Shown: positions 53,490-63,027, numbered from the stretch's first letter. The stretch: DNA of 64,000 bases from Thiocapsa imhoffii (GCF_016583985.1 NZ_NRSD01000019.1:1-64000); one strand, 5' to 3'. Notes: generated by a model from the letters alone, not told the origin. Translations and numbers: made by a program.

Positions 53490-53927
53490 ATGTCCATCCG
53501 CCGCATCGTCAGACTTCCAGCTATTGCCCTAGCGGCCACCCTTGCCGTTGTCACCGGCCATGTCCAAGCTAGCCCGACCCTCAGCGCGACCGAGGCATTG
53601 GCGAAGGCCCAAGCCGGCGACATCACACTGATCGACATCCGCACCCCGGGCGAGTGGCGTCAGACTGGGGTCGCCGCTGGGGCATTGATGATCGACATGC
53701 GTTCGCAATCCTTCGTACAAGACGTGTTGCAGTCCGTTCAGGGGAATCCAGACGCCCCGATCGTGCTCATCTGCCGCACTGGGAACCGGACGAGCTACGT
53801 GCGCGATGCGCTCGAGAAGTTGGGCTTCACCAACGTCAGCCATGTGCCCGAAGGGATGGCGGGGAGCGCCGCTGGGCCGGGGTGGGTGCGCCGGGGTTTG
53901 CCGATCGAGGCCTGCCAGACCTGTTGA
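53490..53927 (+). CDS. Periplasmic rhodanese-domain protein
   Basis: 145 residues from the ATG at 53490, which has AAGGAG 9 bases upstream. Signal peptide about 1-27 (ending GHVQAS). Single rhodanese domain with DIRTPGEWRQTGV and the active loop ICRTGNRTSYVRDAL. The exported location and CRTGNR loop suit a periplasmic sulfur-handling or persulfide-binding role; the exact substrate is unknown. The C-terminus ends with a Cys-x-x-Cys-like pair (ACQTC), which could hold a disulfide. Confidence 0.9.
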   Translation: MSIRRIVRLPAIALAATLAVVTGHVQASPTLSATEALAKAQAGDITLIDIRTPGEWRQTGVAAGALMIDMRSQSFVQDVLQSVQGNPDAPIVLICRTGNRTSYVRDALEKLGFTNVSHVPEGMAGSAAGPGWVRRGLPIEACQTC

Positions 53928-54263
53928 GGCCTGCGCGCGAGGCGGGGTCAAACCGATCAGACGCGACCCTGCCCCGCTCCAGGCTGTGCGGTCGTCGGGG
54001 TCAGTTTCGAAGGAGCCGCATCCACCGGGCGACCATTAGGGTAGGTCGATTGGCCCAGTCTGGCTCCAGACGGGTGCCCGCTGGTTGCCTATCAGGCGGC
54101 ACAGGTCCCGCGAGATCTTTGCACCTTCGGTGTAGAATCCATCGATTCGATGCCTCCGCGCTAGCCCTGCAGTGGGATCGCCGCGTTGGGTTCGAGGTGA
54201 GCGGGACTGTTAATGCTGTACAGACCCCAAAGACTTTAAGCGAGACCGAGACGAGGGATCCCG
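53928..54263. other. 336-bp intergenic region
   Basis: No gene recognised. TAGAAT near 54134 could be a -10 for the following gene, but no matching -35 is present. No strong hairpin with a T-run was found. Confidence 0.35.
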
Positions 54264-54881
54264 ATGGACCAGAATGAACAGCGTCTGATCACCGACCTCT
54301 TTGCGAAACTCAAACAGGCCGAGGAACAGTCCGGCCCGCGTGATCAGAGCGCCGAGCAGGCGATCGCGGACGCCGTGACGCGCCAGCCGGCCGCTCCCTA
54401 CTACATGTCCCAAGTCATCCTGGTCCAAGAGCAGGCGGTCCAGGCTCAGAACCAGCGAATCCAAGAACTCGAGAAGCAACTGGCGGAGCGTCCGGCGGGC
54501 GGTGGTGGCTTCCTTGGCAGCCTTTTCGGGGGCGCCTCACCAGCCAGCGCCGCAGCACCTTCCCCCGCGGCACGGACCCCCGCGGGGGCCGCATTCGGAC
54601 AGACGCCTGCCGCGGCACCCGGGCGTGGCTGGTCACAGCCAGCCGGCCGCTCGGCTGCCGGCGGTGCGGCCGGTGGTGGGTTCCTAGCCTCGGCCTTGAC
54701 CACGGCCGCGGGCGTCGCGGGTGGCATCATGGTTGCCAACGCCCTGACCGGACTTTTCAGTGGCGATGAGGCGCAGGCGGCCGAGGTGCCGGAGGCTCCA
54801 GCGGATCTTGAGCCCACCGGGTTCGAGTCCGATGACGCCTTCATGGATGATGGCGGCTTCGAGGACTTCGAGGAGTTCTGA
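54264..54881 (+). CDS. DUF2076 family protein
   Basis: 205 residues. The N-terminal domain (1-80) is the DUF2076 core: DQNEQRLITDLFAKLKQAEE, RQPAAPYYMSQVILVQEQAV and a coiled coil QNQRIQELEKQLAE. A Gly/Ala/Pro-rich linker follows, then a hydrophobic patch (FLASALTTAAGVAGGIMVAN) and an acidic end. There is no signal peptide. These proteins are of unknown function, often annotated as periplasmic ligand-binding sensors, which the sequence does not support. Confidence 0.88.
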   Translation: MDQNEQRLITDLFAKLKQAEEQSGPRDQSAEQAIADAVTRQPAAPYYMSQVILVQEQAVQAQNQRIQELEKQLAERPAGGGGFLGSLFGGASPASAAAPSPAARTPAGAAFGQTPAAAPGRGWSQPAGRSAAGGAAGGGFLASALTTAAGVAGGIMVANALTGLFSGDEAQAAEVPEAPADLEPTGFESDDAFMDDGGFEDFEEF

Positions 54882-55097
54882 TCCAATACAAGCGTCCGCA
54901 CTGCCGGTGAGCCGAGCGGCTCGGCCGCCGGTGTGTTGTGCCTGTAGGGAATGGGCGAGCAGTGGCATTGCTTGCCGGCGTGCGTTGGTTTGGCGACCAT
55001 GACCCAGTCGTGGCAGTCCTAACGGCGCCAGGGCACTGACAGCCTAAACCTGCGGCAGTGCCGATCCGACTCTCAATGATCGAGTGGACTGATCAAG

Positions 55098-56732
55098 ATG
55101 ACATCTGAACACGCAACCCGGAAGCGGGCGCTTGAGGCTCTTGAGCGACTAGGTCAATCCGCCGATCGGTTGCGGGATCTGACGCCACGGATGCTTGGCG
55201 AAGCGCCTGCGTTCGAAGCCTTTGTCACGGCATTGTTGAGGCCGCTGAACAATTACCGCCACGTCGCGGGCCGACTCCTCAGCGAGCCGCATGCGATGCC
55301 GGAGGGCGCTAGCAGCGCGGGTCGTGCGGGCGCAATGCCCGATCCCACGCAGATTCTGGCTGACAGCGAACGCTTGATTCAGGCGGTTGACACCTTCGTG
55401 GCCGCGCCGCTCGTCGACGAGGCCCGGGCACGTCTGGTCACCTTGATCAATGAGATTATTCGCCCCGTGCTGATCCCGCATAGCGCCCACCATCAGCCGG
55501 GTCAGGCGCCGCCGACGTCGGTAGCGAAGCGCGTGGTCGAAGCACCGCAGCGGCCGTCTCAGCCGGGGGGCGAGCCGATGATTGAGGAGTCGATCGTGCG
55601 CGACTCTTCGATCGCTCCTGACGATCGTTCCGAGCACGCCGCGTCGCGACCTGCTTCGTCCGCCACCGCGGCTTCGCCCCAACCTCTTGCCGAAGCGGTA
55701 CACATTCACGAGGACGCCGCCACCCCGGCGGATGTCCCTCCAGGATCTGGAACCGCGACCATCACCCCGGGCGACGCCCAGCAACTCTGGTGGCAAAACC
55801 GGTTGGAGCGGCTGAATCGCCGAATGAACACGGGTTTCATGTTCATGGGCGCGGTGGGGCTGAGTTTGGTTGCGCTGAATTTGTATGGAACCTTTGCGCG
55901 CCCTGGCTTGGGGGCGCTGGAGCGGGCCGACCCCGAAGGCACCGCCATGGCAAGCGTTTCCGCGCCGTCGGGATTGGGCGAATCCGTGACGCCCGCCGCA
56001 CCCGCACCCAGCCTCGATCTTGAGGCGATCGAAGCGCTCGCGCGGCAACTCAAGGCCTCGGGTGATGACATTGCCAACCTGCTGGATGACTGGGGAGCGG
56101 GACCGGGTCAGGCGCTCGAGTCCATTGAGGGCCGCATGAGTGGTGTCGAAATGGAATTGGCGCGCTTGCGCCGAGATTTGGATACGCTCGACGCGCGCTG
56201 GCCTACCGACCTGGATCTGCTCGTTGCACAAGCCTCGGGTGGCCCGCCATTGCGGATCGGGCCTGAGGTGTCTCGGGATGTTGATGATCAGCCGATGCTC
56301 GCGGAAATGGCACCGGCCGCGGCCGAACCCCATGAGGATACAGCATTAGGTGCGGTTGATGACGCGGCGGAGCCGGCCATGACCACCCTGGATCCCGTGG
56401 CGCCGTCCGCCGAGTCTCCCACCCCCTTTGCCGCGGTGGTGCCGGCACGTGAGCTGATTCTGACCGCCCCGGTCTATGGTCTCCAACTCGGGGCCATGCG
56501 CCGCGAACCTGGGGCGCGTGCGCTGGCTGAAGACACGGGTCTCGATCCTGAGTCACTCTTCATCCTGGCCTCGGGTTCGTGGCAGTTCGTCATCTATGGT
56601 TGGTTCGCCGACGAGCTGGAGGCGCGTTCGGCCTTGCTCAATCTGTCCCCGGAGGTCCGTCGCCAGCGTCCGCTGATCCGCTTCGCCGAGGCGGGCACTC
56701 AGGTGACTCCCTTGACGTCTCTCACGCCCTGA
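55098..56732 (+). CDS. Single-pass membrane protein with SPOR-like C-terminus
   Basis: 544 residues. The cytoplasmic N-terminus (1-120) is helical (RKRALEALERLGQSADRLRD), followed by a disordered Pro/Ala linker, one membrane helix (about 247-263, FMFMGAVGLSLVALNLYG), a periplasmic helical coiled region (about 310-370) and a C-terminal domain (about 455-530) with YGLQLGAMRREPGARALAED and SGSWQFVIYGWFADELEARS. The last part looks like a SPOR domain, which binds denuded peptidoglycan at division sites. No catalytic domain is seen. Related layouts occur in DamX-type proteins. Confidence 0.7.
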   Translation: MTSEHATRKRALEALERLGQSADRLRDLTPRMLGEAPAFEAFVTALLRPLNNYRHVAGRLLSEPHAMPEGASSAGRAGAMPDPTQILADSERLIQAVDTFVAAPLVDEARARLVTLINEIIRPVLIPHSAHHQPGQAPPTSVAKRVVEAPQRPSQPGGEPMIEESIVRDSSIAPDDRSEHAASRPASSATAASPQPLAEAVHIHEDAATPADVPPGSGTATITPGDAQQLWWQNRLERLNRRMNTGFMFMGAVGLSLVALNLYGTFARPGLGALERADPEGTAMASVSAPSGLGESVTPAAPAPSLDLEAIEALARQLKASGDDIANLLDDWGAGPGQALESIEGRMSGVEMELARLRRDLDTLDARWPTDLDLLVAQASGGPPLRIGPEVSRDVDDQPMLAEMAPAAAEPHEDTALGAVDDAAEPAMTTLDPVAPSAESPTPFAAVVPARELILTAPVYGLQLGAMRREPGARALAEDTGLDPESLFILASGSWQFVIYGWFADELEARSALLNLSPEVRRQRPLIRFAEAGTQVTPLTSLTP

Positions 56733-56807
56733 TGATGTTTGATCGCGTGCCGATCAGCCGGGTCAGGGTGTCGGCGGTGAGACCGGCTTCCGCCAGGGTG
56801 CCCGGTC

Positions 56808-58205
56808 TCACCAGGAGAGATTCAACTCGGCTCGCACGAAATAGGATTCGTCGCGGCGATTGACGGCGTAATAGTCTCCTGGCCAGAGATACTCGGCGAC
56901 CAGATGCGCGGCCAAGTGCGAGTTGAATTTGGTCCGCAACCAAGCTGTGGCCAGATGGCCGCGGAAGCGGCTCTCGCCGCTGAGGTTGACCAATTGGGCC
57001 GGAGTGCGGGTGGTCATCTCATCGGCCCAGAGTGCGTGATAGTCGAGCGTGAGCAGGGTGGTGGGGTGAACCTGCGTTGCCCAACCGAGATTGAGCCGGC
57101 TGAGATTGGTGGCCTCGGCGACGCGGCTCTCCAGCGGCCATTGATAGATCATCAGCTCGCTCCATTGCGGCCAGCGGCCCCAGAGTGGATCGAAGGCCTG
57201 GGTTCCCTGGTGGTTCGGCTTGTTGCCGCTCAGGAACTCGTAACCGAGGTGCAATCGGCTGGTGCGTGGATCCTGGACATGATAGGTCGCCCGTGCGTTG
57301 AACCCGAAGGCATCGAGATCGGCATCGTTTCGCGTTCCCCATTGATAGGCGCCCTCGCCGCGCAGGGTCCAGTTGGGGATCCACTTCGATTCGGCGCGCA
57401 CGCCGATGGTGTAGGCGGTTCCCGAGTCGGGAGGTGAGGGGAAAGGAGCGCCATTGTTGACGCGGATATTCCCCGGCGTATTGTCCGGCCGGCTGTCTTT
57501 GTAGATGACATAGCCGTCGAGTTCGGTGTCCGGGAGCAGGCCCTGATTGCGTGCGTAGAGGATCACGCCGGTTTCGTATTGCTCGATCTGATCCTCGATG
57601 ACCCCATTGAGTGGTCGTGGGAAACGGTCTGTGGTGGCATCCTGGTTGATGTAGATGAGCTCGAAGGTGGTGGCGATGGACGCCGCCTTGTAGGTCGCGC
57701 GGGCGGCATCGAAATAGATGGTGCGCGAGCCGTCGAGCGGGGTGCCTTCGAGGACCAGCCAGCCGTTGCCGAGGACGATCTCCTGTCGGCCAAGCTTGAC
57801 CGATAATGGGGCGCCGGCGATGTCGTTAAAGGCGACCTCGAGCAGATCGAAGAAGAGCCCACCGCTGTACCAGGTCTCAAAACCTGGGACGGGCCATTGA
57901 TCGGCCTTGGGTTTGTTGTAGTGACGACCTTCCCACATTAGCCGCGCCGTGCCCACGATCTGCTCTGTTGGCGCATAGAGACCCCAGATCCGGCCACGGT
58001 AGCGCTGAAAGGTGCGGTCGGCGATTGGACTCTGATCGTTCAGGCCGACATTGCCGATGAACACCTGGCGCAACCGCAGATCCGCTCCCGGCTTGAAGCT
58101 GGAGACGGTTCCCGGCTCATGTCCCGGGTTGGCACCGCTCGTTGCAGCGCTAACAGCCAAACCGAGGGCGAGCGCGATCCGGGTCGCGTGACCGCTAGAG
58201 TTCAT
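56808..58205 (-). CDS. Alginate-export-family outer-membrane porin
   Basis: 465 residues with a signal peptide (about 1-25). The barrel has alternating strands with ADLRLRQVFIGNVGL, KLGRQEIVLGNGWLVLEGT, SRTIYFDAARATYK and HLGYEFLSGNKPNHQGTQAF, and ends FVRAELNLSW with a terminal aromatic residue. KLGRQE and the conserved tyrosine-rich strands match the Alginate_exp family. It would form an anion-selective pore, not necessarily for alginate. The operon context with a sodium symporter suggests uptake of an organic acid. Confidence 0.88.
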   Translation of the reverse strand: MNSSGHATRIALALGLAVSAATSGANPGHEPGTVSSFKPGADLRLRQVFIGNVGLNDQSPIADRTFQRYRGRIWGLYAPTEQIVGTARLMWEGRHYNKPKADQWPVPGFETWYSGGLFFDLLEVAFNDIAGAPLSVKLGRQEIVLGNGWLVLEGTPLDGSRTIYFDAARATYKAASIATTFELIYINQDATTDRFPRPLNGVIEDQIEQYETGVILYARNQGLLPDTELDGYVIYKDSRPDNTPGNIRVNNGAPFPSPPDSGTAYTIGVRAESKWIPNWTLRGEGAYQWGTRNDADLDAFGFNARATYHVQDPRTSRLHLGYEFLSGNKPNHQGTQAFDPLWGRWPQWSELMIYQWPLESRVAEATNLSRLNLGWATQVHPTTLLTLDYHALWADEMTTRTPAQLVNLSGESRFRGHLATAWLRTKFNSHLAAHLVAEYLWPGDYYAVNRRDESYFVRAELNLSW

Positions 58206-58365
58206 CGTCCACCTTCTTCTCGTCCAGCGCCCACAGGCGGTCCTCGGGGGTCACCTCGTCACGCGCCGCGTTGCGACGAATCAAGCCATAGAGGATGCCC
58301 ACGAGGGCCATCGCGATGGCGCCAAGATAGGCCATCAGAACATATGGATCGTCGATTCCGAGCAT
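58195..58365 (-). CDS. Symporter small accessory protein (56 aa)
   Basis: MLGIDDPYVLMAYLGAIAMA then ALVGILYGLIRRNAARDEVT: one membrane helix (about 8-29) with a charged tail. Small proteins of this design are annotated as accessory to sodium:solute symporters. It lies between the symporter and porin genes on the same strand, and its stop overlaps the porin start by 11 bases. An ATG 24 bases earlier (58389) is possible. Confidence 0.85.
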   Translation of the reverse strand: MLGIDDPYVLMAYLGAIAMALVGILYGLIRRNAARDEVTPEDRLWALDEKKVDDEL

Positions 58366-58450
58366 GGGTGGTCTCCGCTGTGTCTCCAATTAGGTGCCAG
58401 AGGTAGGTCGCGGCGGCCGCGATGCCCGGTGGCTGCTTGTGTGGTGAGGA

Positions 58451-60280
58451 TCACTCGGGGAAACAGCGACGCAGATGCGCCGCATCCGGCGGTCGGGTCA
58501 CCGCGCTGACCAGGATCAAGGTCAGCAGCGAAGCGGGGAGCGCGATGATGATCGGGTCCAAGGTTGGCCAGTTGGGGTAGTCCGCGAGGAGACTGGTCTT
58601 GCCGTCCGTGATCCACTGCACCAACCCGATCGCACTGGCTTCGCGGGACTTGATCAGGGTCAGCCAGAAGAGCGAGACGCTCAGACCGACCGCCATCGAG
58701 GCGAGGGCACCAGCACGGGTGACGCGCCGAAAGAAGAGTCCGCCAATGTAGGCGGGCAGGAAGCTTGCGGCACAGAGCCCGAAGAAGATCGCGGTGAAGC
58801 GTGCGATGACGTATTCCTGCCGCACCGTGTAGCTGATGGTGACGGCAATCAGGAGTCCGAGCAGAATGGCCAGACGCATCACCAGGATGCTCGGTTCGCG
58901 GTGATGGCCGCCGTGACTGATGCGCTCGTAGAGATCACGGCCAGCGGCGGTGCCGATGGTATGGAACTGGCTCGACATGGTGCTCATGGCGGCGGCGAGC
59001 AGGGCGAGGAAGAAGATGACGCCGAACCAGTGCGGCATGGCGGCGATGATGAAGGCCGGGATGATGCTGTCGGCGTCACCACGGGTGTGGGTGGCGGCGA
59101 TGGAGCGTCCACTGACCAACTCGAAGGCCTCGCCCGCAGCGTTCGCGGCGGCTTCGCGGTCACTGATGATCAGGGGCGCGCGCACCGGCGCCGCGGTCTT
59201 GGGATTGAGGATTGGCGTCCAGGTCCCGGCGGCATCGGGCTGCATGAGTTCGACCCAGGCGCGCTCGTCAGCCGTGCCGATCGGCTCCACGACCTGTCCA
59301 TGCACCAACGGACCCTTGTAGGCGAACCAGGCGTTCGAGAGGCTGCCGACGACAAAGGGCGTGCCGACCATGAGTAGGATGAAGACCGCTCCGATTGGAA
59401 CCGCGCGATCGAGTTCGCGGCGACTGCGCACGGTCATGAAGCGCACCACGAGTTGGGGCTGGGCGAGCACCCCGATCCCGACGCCGAGGACGAGCGCGGT
59501 GATGACGGTCCACCAAAGATCATAGTTGCTCGCGCCCCAACCGAAGTCGGGCATCGCGGTCCAGCCTTGATGCCCGATCGCCGCGAGCGGAGGTGGCACC
59601 ATGTCGGCCATGTCCGTGAGGGTCCGATGGGCCTCCGTGATTCCGCCGAGGCTGGAGTAGGTGAAGACAAGGAGGAAGATCATGGCGAAGACCATGACGA
59701 AGCCTTGCATGGTATCGGTGTACATGACCGCCTTGATGCCACCGGGGATCACGTAGGCGGCCGTAATGAGTGCGAAGATCAGGAGTGCGACCTCGAAGTC
59801 GATCCCGAACTGCGTCGCGGCGAAGATGCTGCCCCCGGTCATGACCGCGGCCGAATAGAGCGGCATGAAGAGAAAAATGATCACCCCGGCAAAGATTTGG
59901 ATGGCGCGGCTCTGATAGCGCTGACCGAGGAGTTCCGGAAAGGTGTGGGCGCGCAGATGATGACCGAGTCGCCGCGTCGGTTCGCCGAGGAGGATGAAGG
60001 CAATCAGAATGCCGACGCCGATGTTGAGGACGGTCAGCCACAGCAGGCTCATCCCGAAGAGCCCGGCGACCCCACCGAAACCGACGATCGCTGCCGTCGA
60101 GATGAAGGTCGCGCCATAGGACACGGCCATGATGATGGGATGAGCCGAGCGCCCACCGACGAGGAAGTCTGCCGCGGAGCGAGTGCCGCGATAACCAAGC
60201 CAGCCGAGATAGCCCGTGGCGAAGAGGTAGGCCAAAATGACAACGATGTCGACCCAGCCGACGGATGAGTGCCCGGTCAT
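58451..60280 (-). CDS. Sodium:solute symporter (SSS family)
   Basis: 609 residues with about 13 membrane helices. The start is GWVDIVVILAYLFATGYLGW, followed by GGRSAHPIIMAVSYGATFIS (the first sodium-site segment) and YVIPGGIKAVMYTDTMQGFV, a typical SSS signature. An extra extramembrane insertion lies about 315-410 (GQVVEPIGTADERAWVELMQ to ISDREAAANAAGEA), seen in one subgroup of acetate-like symporters. Substrate likely a monocarboxylate, by family. First gene of the symporter-accessory-porin operon. Confidence 0.92.
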   Translation of the reverse strand: MTGHSSVGWVDIVVILAYLFATGYLGWLGYRGTRSAADFLVGGRSAHPIIMAVSYGATFISTAAIVGFGGVAGLFGMSLLWLTVLNIGVGILIAFILLGEPTRRLGHHLRAHTFPELLGQRYQSRAIQIFAGVIIFLFMPLYSAAVMTGGSIFAATQFGIDFEVALLIFALITAAYVIPGGIKAVMYTDTMQGFVMVFAMIFLLVFTYSSLGGITEAHRTLTDMADMVPPPLAAIGHQGWTAMPDFGWGASNYDLWWTVITALVLGVGIGVLAQPQLVVRFMTVRSRRELDRAVPIGAVFILLMVGTPFVVGSLSNAWFAYKGPLVHGQVVEPIGTADERAWVELMQPDAAGTWTPILNPKTAAPVRAPLIISDREAAANAAGEAFELVSGRSIAATHTRGDADSIIPAFIIAAMPHWFGVIFFLALLAAAMSTMSSQFHTIGTAAGRDLYERISHGGHHREPSILVMRLAILLGLLIAVTISYTVRQEYVIARFTAIFFGLCAASFLPAYIGGLFFRRVTRAGALASMAVGLSVSLFWLTLIKSREASAIGLVQWITDGKTSLLADYPNWPTLDPIIIALPASLLTLILVSAVTRPPDAAHLRRCFPE

Positions 60281-60426
60281 GTGTCCCCCAGGATCGTGTG
60301 AGCGCTTGTTGTCTCGTGATGTGCGCGAATGGGGGCGAAAAATAACCTGACTCTTGGTGTCGTTGTATAGATCCAGCGCAGCTAAAGGGCGGTTTTCGAG
60401 TTTTCGATACGGAAGAGAGCCTGATC

Positions 60427-60825
60427 GTGGAAAGTTTCAAGGTCGTGCGACCCGAGTTCCTGAATCATTATGGGTATCTGTTTGGCGGATTCCTGCTCAA
60501 ATGGGTGGACGAGATCGCCTGGATTGCGGCCAGTCGCGATCACCCCGGTTGCCGCTTCGTCACCATCGGGATGGATCGCGTGGAGTTTCATCGGAGCGTG
60601 CGGCAGGGCGCGGTGCTGCGGTTCGACGCGCTTGAGAGCTGTCGAGGCAACACCTCGCTCAGCTACTCGGTGCATGTGTTCGCCGATGATCTCGAAACAG
60701 GCGATGAGGAACCCATCTTCACCACCTGCATTACCTTCGTGCGCGTTGACGAGCATGGGCGCAAGATTCCTCTGACTCAGGGTTCCGCCACGGCCCAGGG
60801 TGTGAGGGCGGCGCGGAGCGAATGA
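60427..60825 (+). CDS. Acyl-CoA thioesterase, hotdog fold (YciA/BFIT type)
   Basis: 132 residues with a GTG start. The hotdog core begins VRPEFLNHYGYLFGGFLLKW, with the catalytic-type Asp in VDEIAWIAASRDHPG, and continues VTIGMDRVEFHRSVRQG and TSLSYSVHVFADD. It hydrolyses acyl-CoA thioesters in the cytoplasm. It converges with the next gene and overlaps its 3' end by 49 bp. Confidence 0.88.
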   Translation: MESFKVVRPEFLNHYGYLFGGFLLKWVDEIAWIAASRDHPGCRFVTIGMDRVEFHRSVRQGAVLRFDALESCRGNTSLSYSVHVFADDLETGDEEPIFTTCITFVRVDEHGRKIPLTQGSATAQGVRAARSE

Positions 60826-61202
60826 GCGAGTTGGGGTGCCGGCGTGCCATCGGCGCCAACCTGCAGATGAACGGTCAGAGCGGTGGCCGCGAGGACACCG
60901 TCTGCGTTCTCGAAACGATACGCGACGGCGAAGGAACGGGTCCGCAGCTCCGCGATGCGCAGGGTCACGCGCACCGGCTCGCCGTGATGCAACGGGTGTC
61001 GATAGTCGGCTTGCGCATGCACCAGCGGGAGGAGGATCTCGCCGGCATCGATCAGGGTGTGAAGCGGCAGCCCGAGGCGATCCATGAAGACCTCGTAGGC
61101 GTCATGCGCATGACGAAAGAGGTGGGCGAAGAACAGCCGGCCCGCTGCGTCCGTGTCATGCAGACGGACTTCGAAGTCGTACGTGAAGGAAGGGTCGGTC
61201 AT
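60777..61202 (-). CDS. Acyl-CoA thioesterase, 4-hydroxybenzoyl-CoA/YbgC type
   Basis: 141 residues. The catalytic motif is VRLHDTDAAGRLFFAHLFRH, with the Asp in the position of the 4HBT family (DxDxxGxxYH). It is followed by HAQADYRHPLHHGEPVRVTL and a C-terminal strand. Thioesterase for aryl- or acyl-CoA. The substrate could relate to the aryl-CoA cluster elsewhere in the window, which is only suggestive. Confidence 0.88.
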   Translation of the reverse strand: MTDPSFTYDFEVRLHDTDAAGRLFFAHLFRHAHDAYEVFMDRLGLPLHTLIDAGEILLPLVHAQADYRHPLHHGEPVRVTLRIAELRTRSFAVAYRFENADGVLAATALTVHLQVGADGTPAPQLAHSLRAALTPWAVAEP

Positions 61203-61392
61203 CGGATGGGCTCCTGTGTTGTCCGCGGCAATGGCGGGAACGGCTGTGTCCGCGGGGCGCGAAGAGGCGGTCGAACCTGCCCTTTGCGCTCAGCGGGTGG
61301 AGCGTGACGCACGCCATTCGGCCCGGGCACGGGTTGATCCCCCATGGCGATCTGCGACATGATGATGCCAACCTTAGGATCGAGGAGTCGCC

Positions 61393-62052
61393 GTGCGATC
61401 GCATTCTCCTTTCCCCATTGTCCTCGCAGTGATCGGTGCGCTGGCGGCGTCAGCGATTCCCGTCTCCGCGTTGAGTCGCGGTGATCCTGCAATCGGGGAG
61501 ACGATCGCGCAACAGGTCTGTGTGGCCTGCCATGCGCCAGATCATCGCATCCCGAGTCCGATTCCGAAAACACCCGTCCTCGCGGGTCAGCACGAGGGCT
61601 ATCTCGTGAAGCAGCTCCGTGATTATCGCGATGGCAAGCGCAGCAGTGGTTTGATGCTCGGGTTTTTGGATGGGCTCGAGGCGGAGGATTTTCCGCATGT
61701 TGCGGCCTACTTCGCCAGTCTGCCCCCTGGCCCAGGTGTCGTTACAGATCCGAGCCTGCTGGAACTCGGGCGTGAACTCTATCTCGACGGCAACCCGGAG
61801 CGCGGTTTGCCCGCTTGTGCCGGTTGTCATGGCGATGAGGGTGAAGGCTCGCGACGCTTCCCGCGCCTGGCCGGGCAGAACGTCGATTACACCGTGGAGC
61901 AGATGCGCCGCTATGCCACGGGCGAGCGCACCAACGACCGTGGCTTGATGCAAACGGTCGCCGATCGAATGGACGAGCAAGACATCCTGGCCGTGGCGCA
62001 GTTCGTGGCAAGCCTGGTCGGGGAGGATAACGAGGAGACTGCCAGCCCATGA
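61393..62052 (+). CDS. Diheme c-type cytochrome (cytochrome c4 type)
   Basis: 219 residues from a GTG with GAGGAG 5 bases upstream. Signal peptide about 1-27. Two heme motifs: C43-VA-C46-H47 and the second CAGCH near residue 143. Axial methionines are in SSGLMLGFLDGL and GERTNDRGLMQTV. The two halves are internal repeats, as in cytochrome c4. A periplasmic electron carrier, probably for a terminal oxidase or photosynthetic chain. The next cytochrome gene overlaps its stop by 4 bases. Confidence 0.92.
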   Translation: MRSHSPFPIVLAVIGALAASAIPVSALSRGDPAIGETIAQQVCVACHAPDHRIPSPIPKTPVLAGQHEGYLVKQLRDYRDGKRSSGLMLGFLDGLEAEDFPHVAAYFASLPPGPGVVTDPSLLELGRELYLDGNPERGLPACAGCHGDEGEGSRRFPRLAGQNVDYTVEQMRRYATGERTNDRGLMQTVADRMDEQDILAVAQFVASLVGEDNEETASP

Positions 62053-62804
62053 AACATCAGAGCTTGCACGAGGGTGCGAGGCCCGATCCGCGGTCGTGGT
62101 CCAGACCCGTGACGCCGAGGATGCCGAGTCTGCTTGTGCTTGCCTGCTGGGCCGCGGTGGTCGTGGCCGAGCCGCTGCCCCAGCCCCATGCCCCTGGCAT
62201 CGAGTCGCCCGACTATGTCTGGAACGCGCCGAACGAAGAACAACTGCGGGCCTTGGCGCATGAGGCCGATCCCGTGAATGGCGAGCTGGCCTACGCGGTC
62301 TGTCGCGGCTGTCATCGCGCCGATGGTGCGGGGCGTGGGGATGCGCTTTACCCGCAGCTAGCCGGTCAGCACGCAACCGTCCTGATCAAGCAGATGGTCG
62401 ACGTGCGCACCGGGCGGCGTGACAATCCGAAGATGCATCCCTTTGTCGCCGAATGGGTGGTCTCGACCGAAGACGTTGCGGATATCGCAGCCTATCTGGC
62501 GAGTCTCCCGATCCCGACGAACAATCTGAAGGGGCCGGGCGAGCAACTCGCACAGGGTCGCATCCTCTACGAGCGCGATTGCGCCATCTGCCACGGCGGG
62601 CAGGGTGAGGGCGATGCCGAAGAGTTCTATCCGCGGGTGGCCGGTCAGCATTACAGCTATCTTGACCAGGAATCGCGACTTATTCGTGATCGTGGTCGAC
62701 GCAACGCCAACCCCGAGATGGTCAAGGCGATCGCGGGGTACAGTGACGCGGAGATCGCCGCCGTGAGCGATTACCTGTCACGTTTGCCAACCGATGCCCA
62801 GTGA
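62049..62804 (+). CDS. Diheme c-type cytochrome
   Basis: 251 residues. A long basic N-terminus (25 residues) precedes the hydrophobic export segment MPSLLVLACWAAVVVAEPLP, so an internal start at 62121 is possible, but the ATGA overlap with the upstream gene favours 62049. Heme motifs CRGCH and CAICH lie in two repeated domains, with methionine ligands in RRDNPKMHPF and RRNANPEMVKAI. Probably exported and co-expressed with the first cytochrome as a pair. Confidence 0.9.
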   Translation: MKHQSLHEGARPDPRSWSRPVTPRMPSLLVLACWAAVVVAEPLPQPHAPGIESPDYVWNAPNEEQLRALAHEADPVNGELAYAVCRGCHRADGAGRGDALYPQLAGQHATVLIKQMVDVRTGRRDNPKMHPFVAEWVVSTEDVADIAAYLASLPIPTNNLKGPGEQLAQGRILYERDCAICHGGQGEGDAEEFYPRVAGQHYSYLDQESRLIRDRGRRNANPEMVKAIAGYSDAEIAAVSDYLSRLPTDAQ

Positions 62805-63027
62805 GTGCCGCGCGCCCAGGTCGCGTGCTCTCAAGCGGATCAAGATGGCACGCACAGCCGGATCCGAGCGAGGCGCCGCGCGGGTTGGGTACGATCCATG
62901 AGCATCATGCCTTTCCCGCAGGGAGCCATCTGAGCGCCACTCACTGGCTTGGCCACTCGTCCGACGTCAAGCTCCACCGCCGGCCTCGGGTTCCGGCTCG
63001 ACTCTGACTGGGGAGAAGTGTCCGCGC

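Noticed and set aside
62801..63007. 68-codon frame between the cytochromes and the MFS gene
   Set aside because: Overlaps the cytochrome stop and has no family pattern or ribosome site; probably chance in GC-rich DNA.
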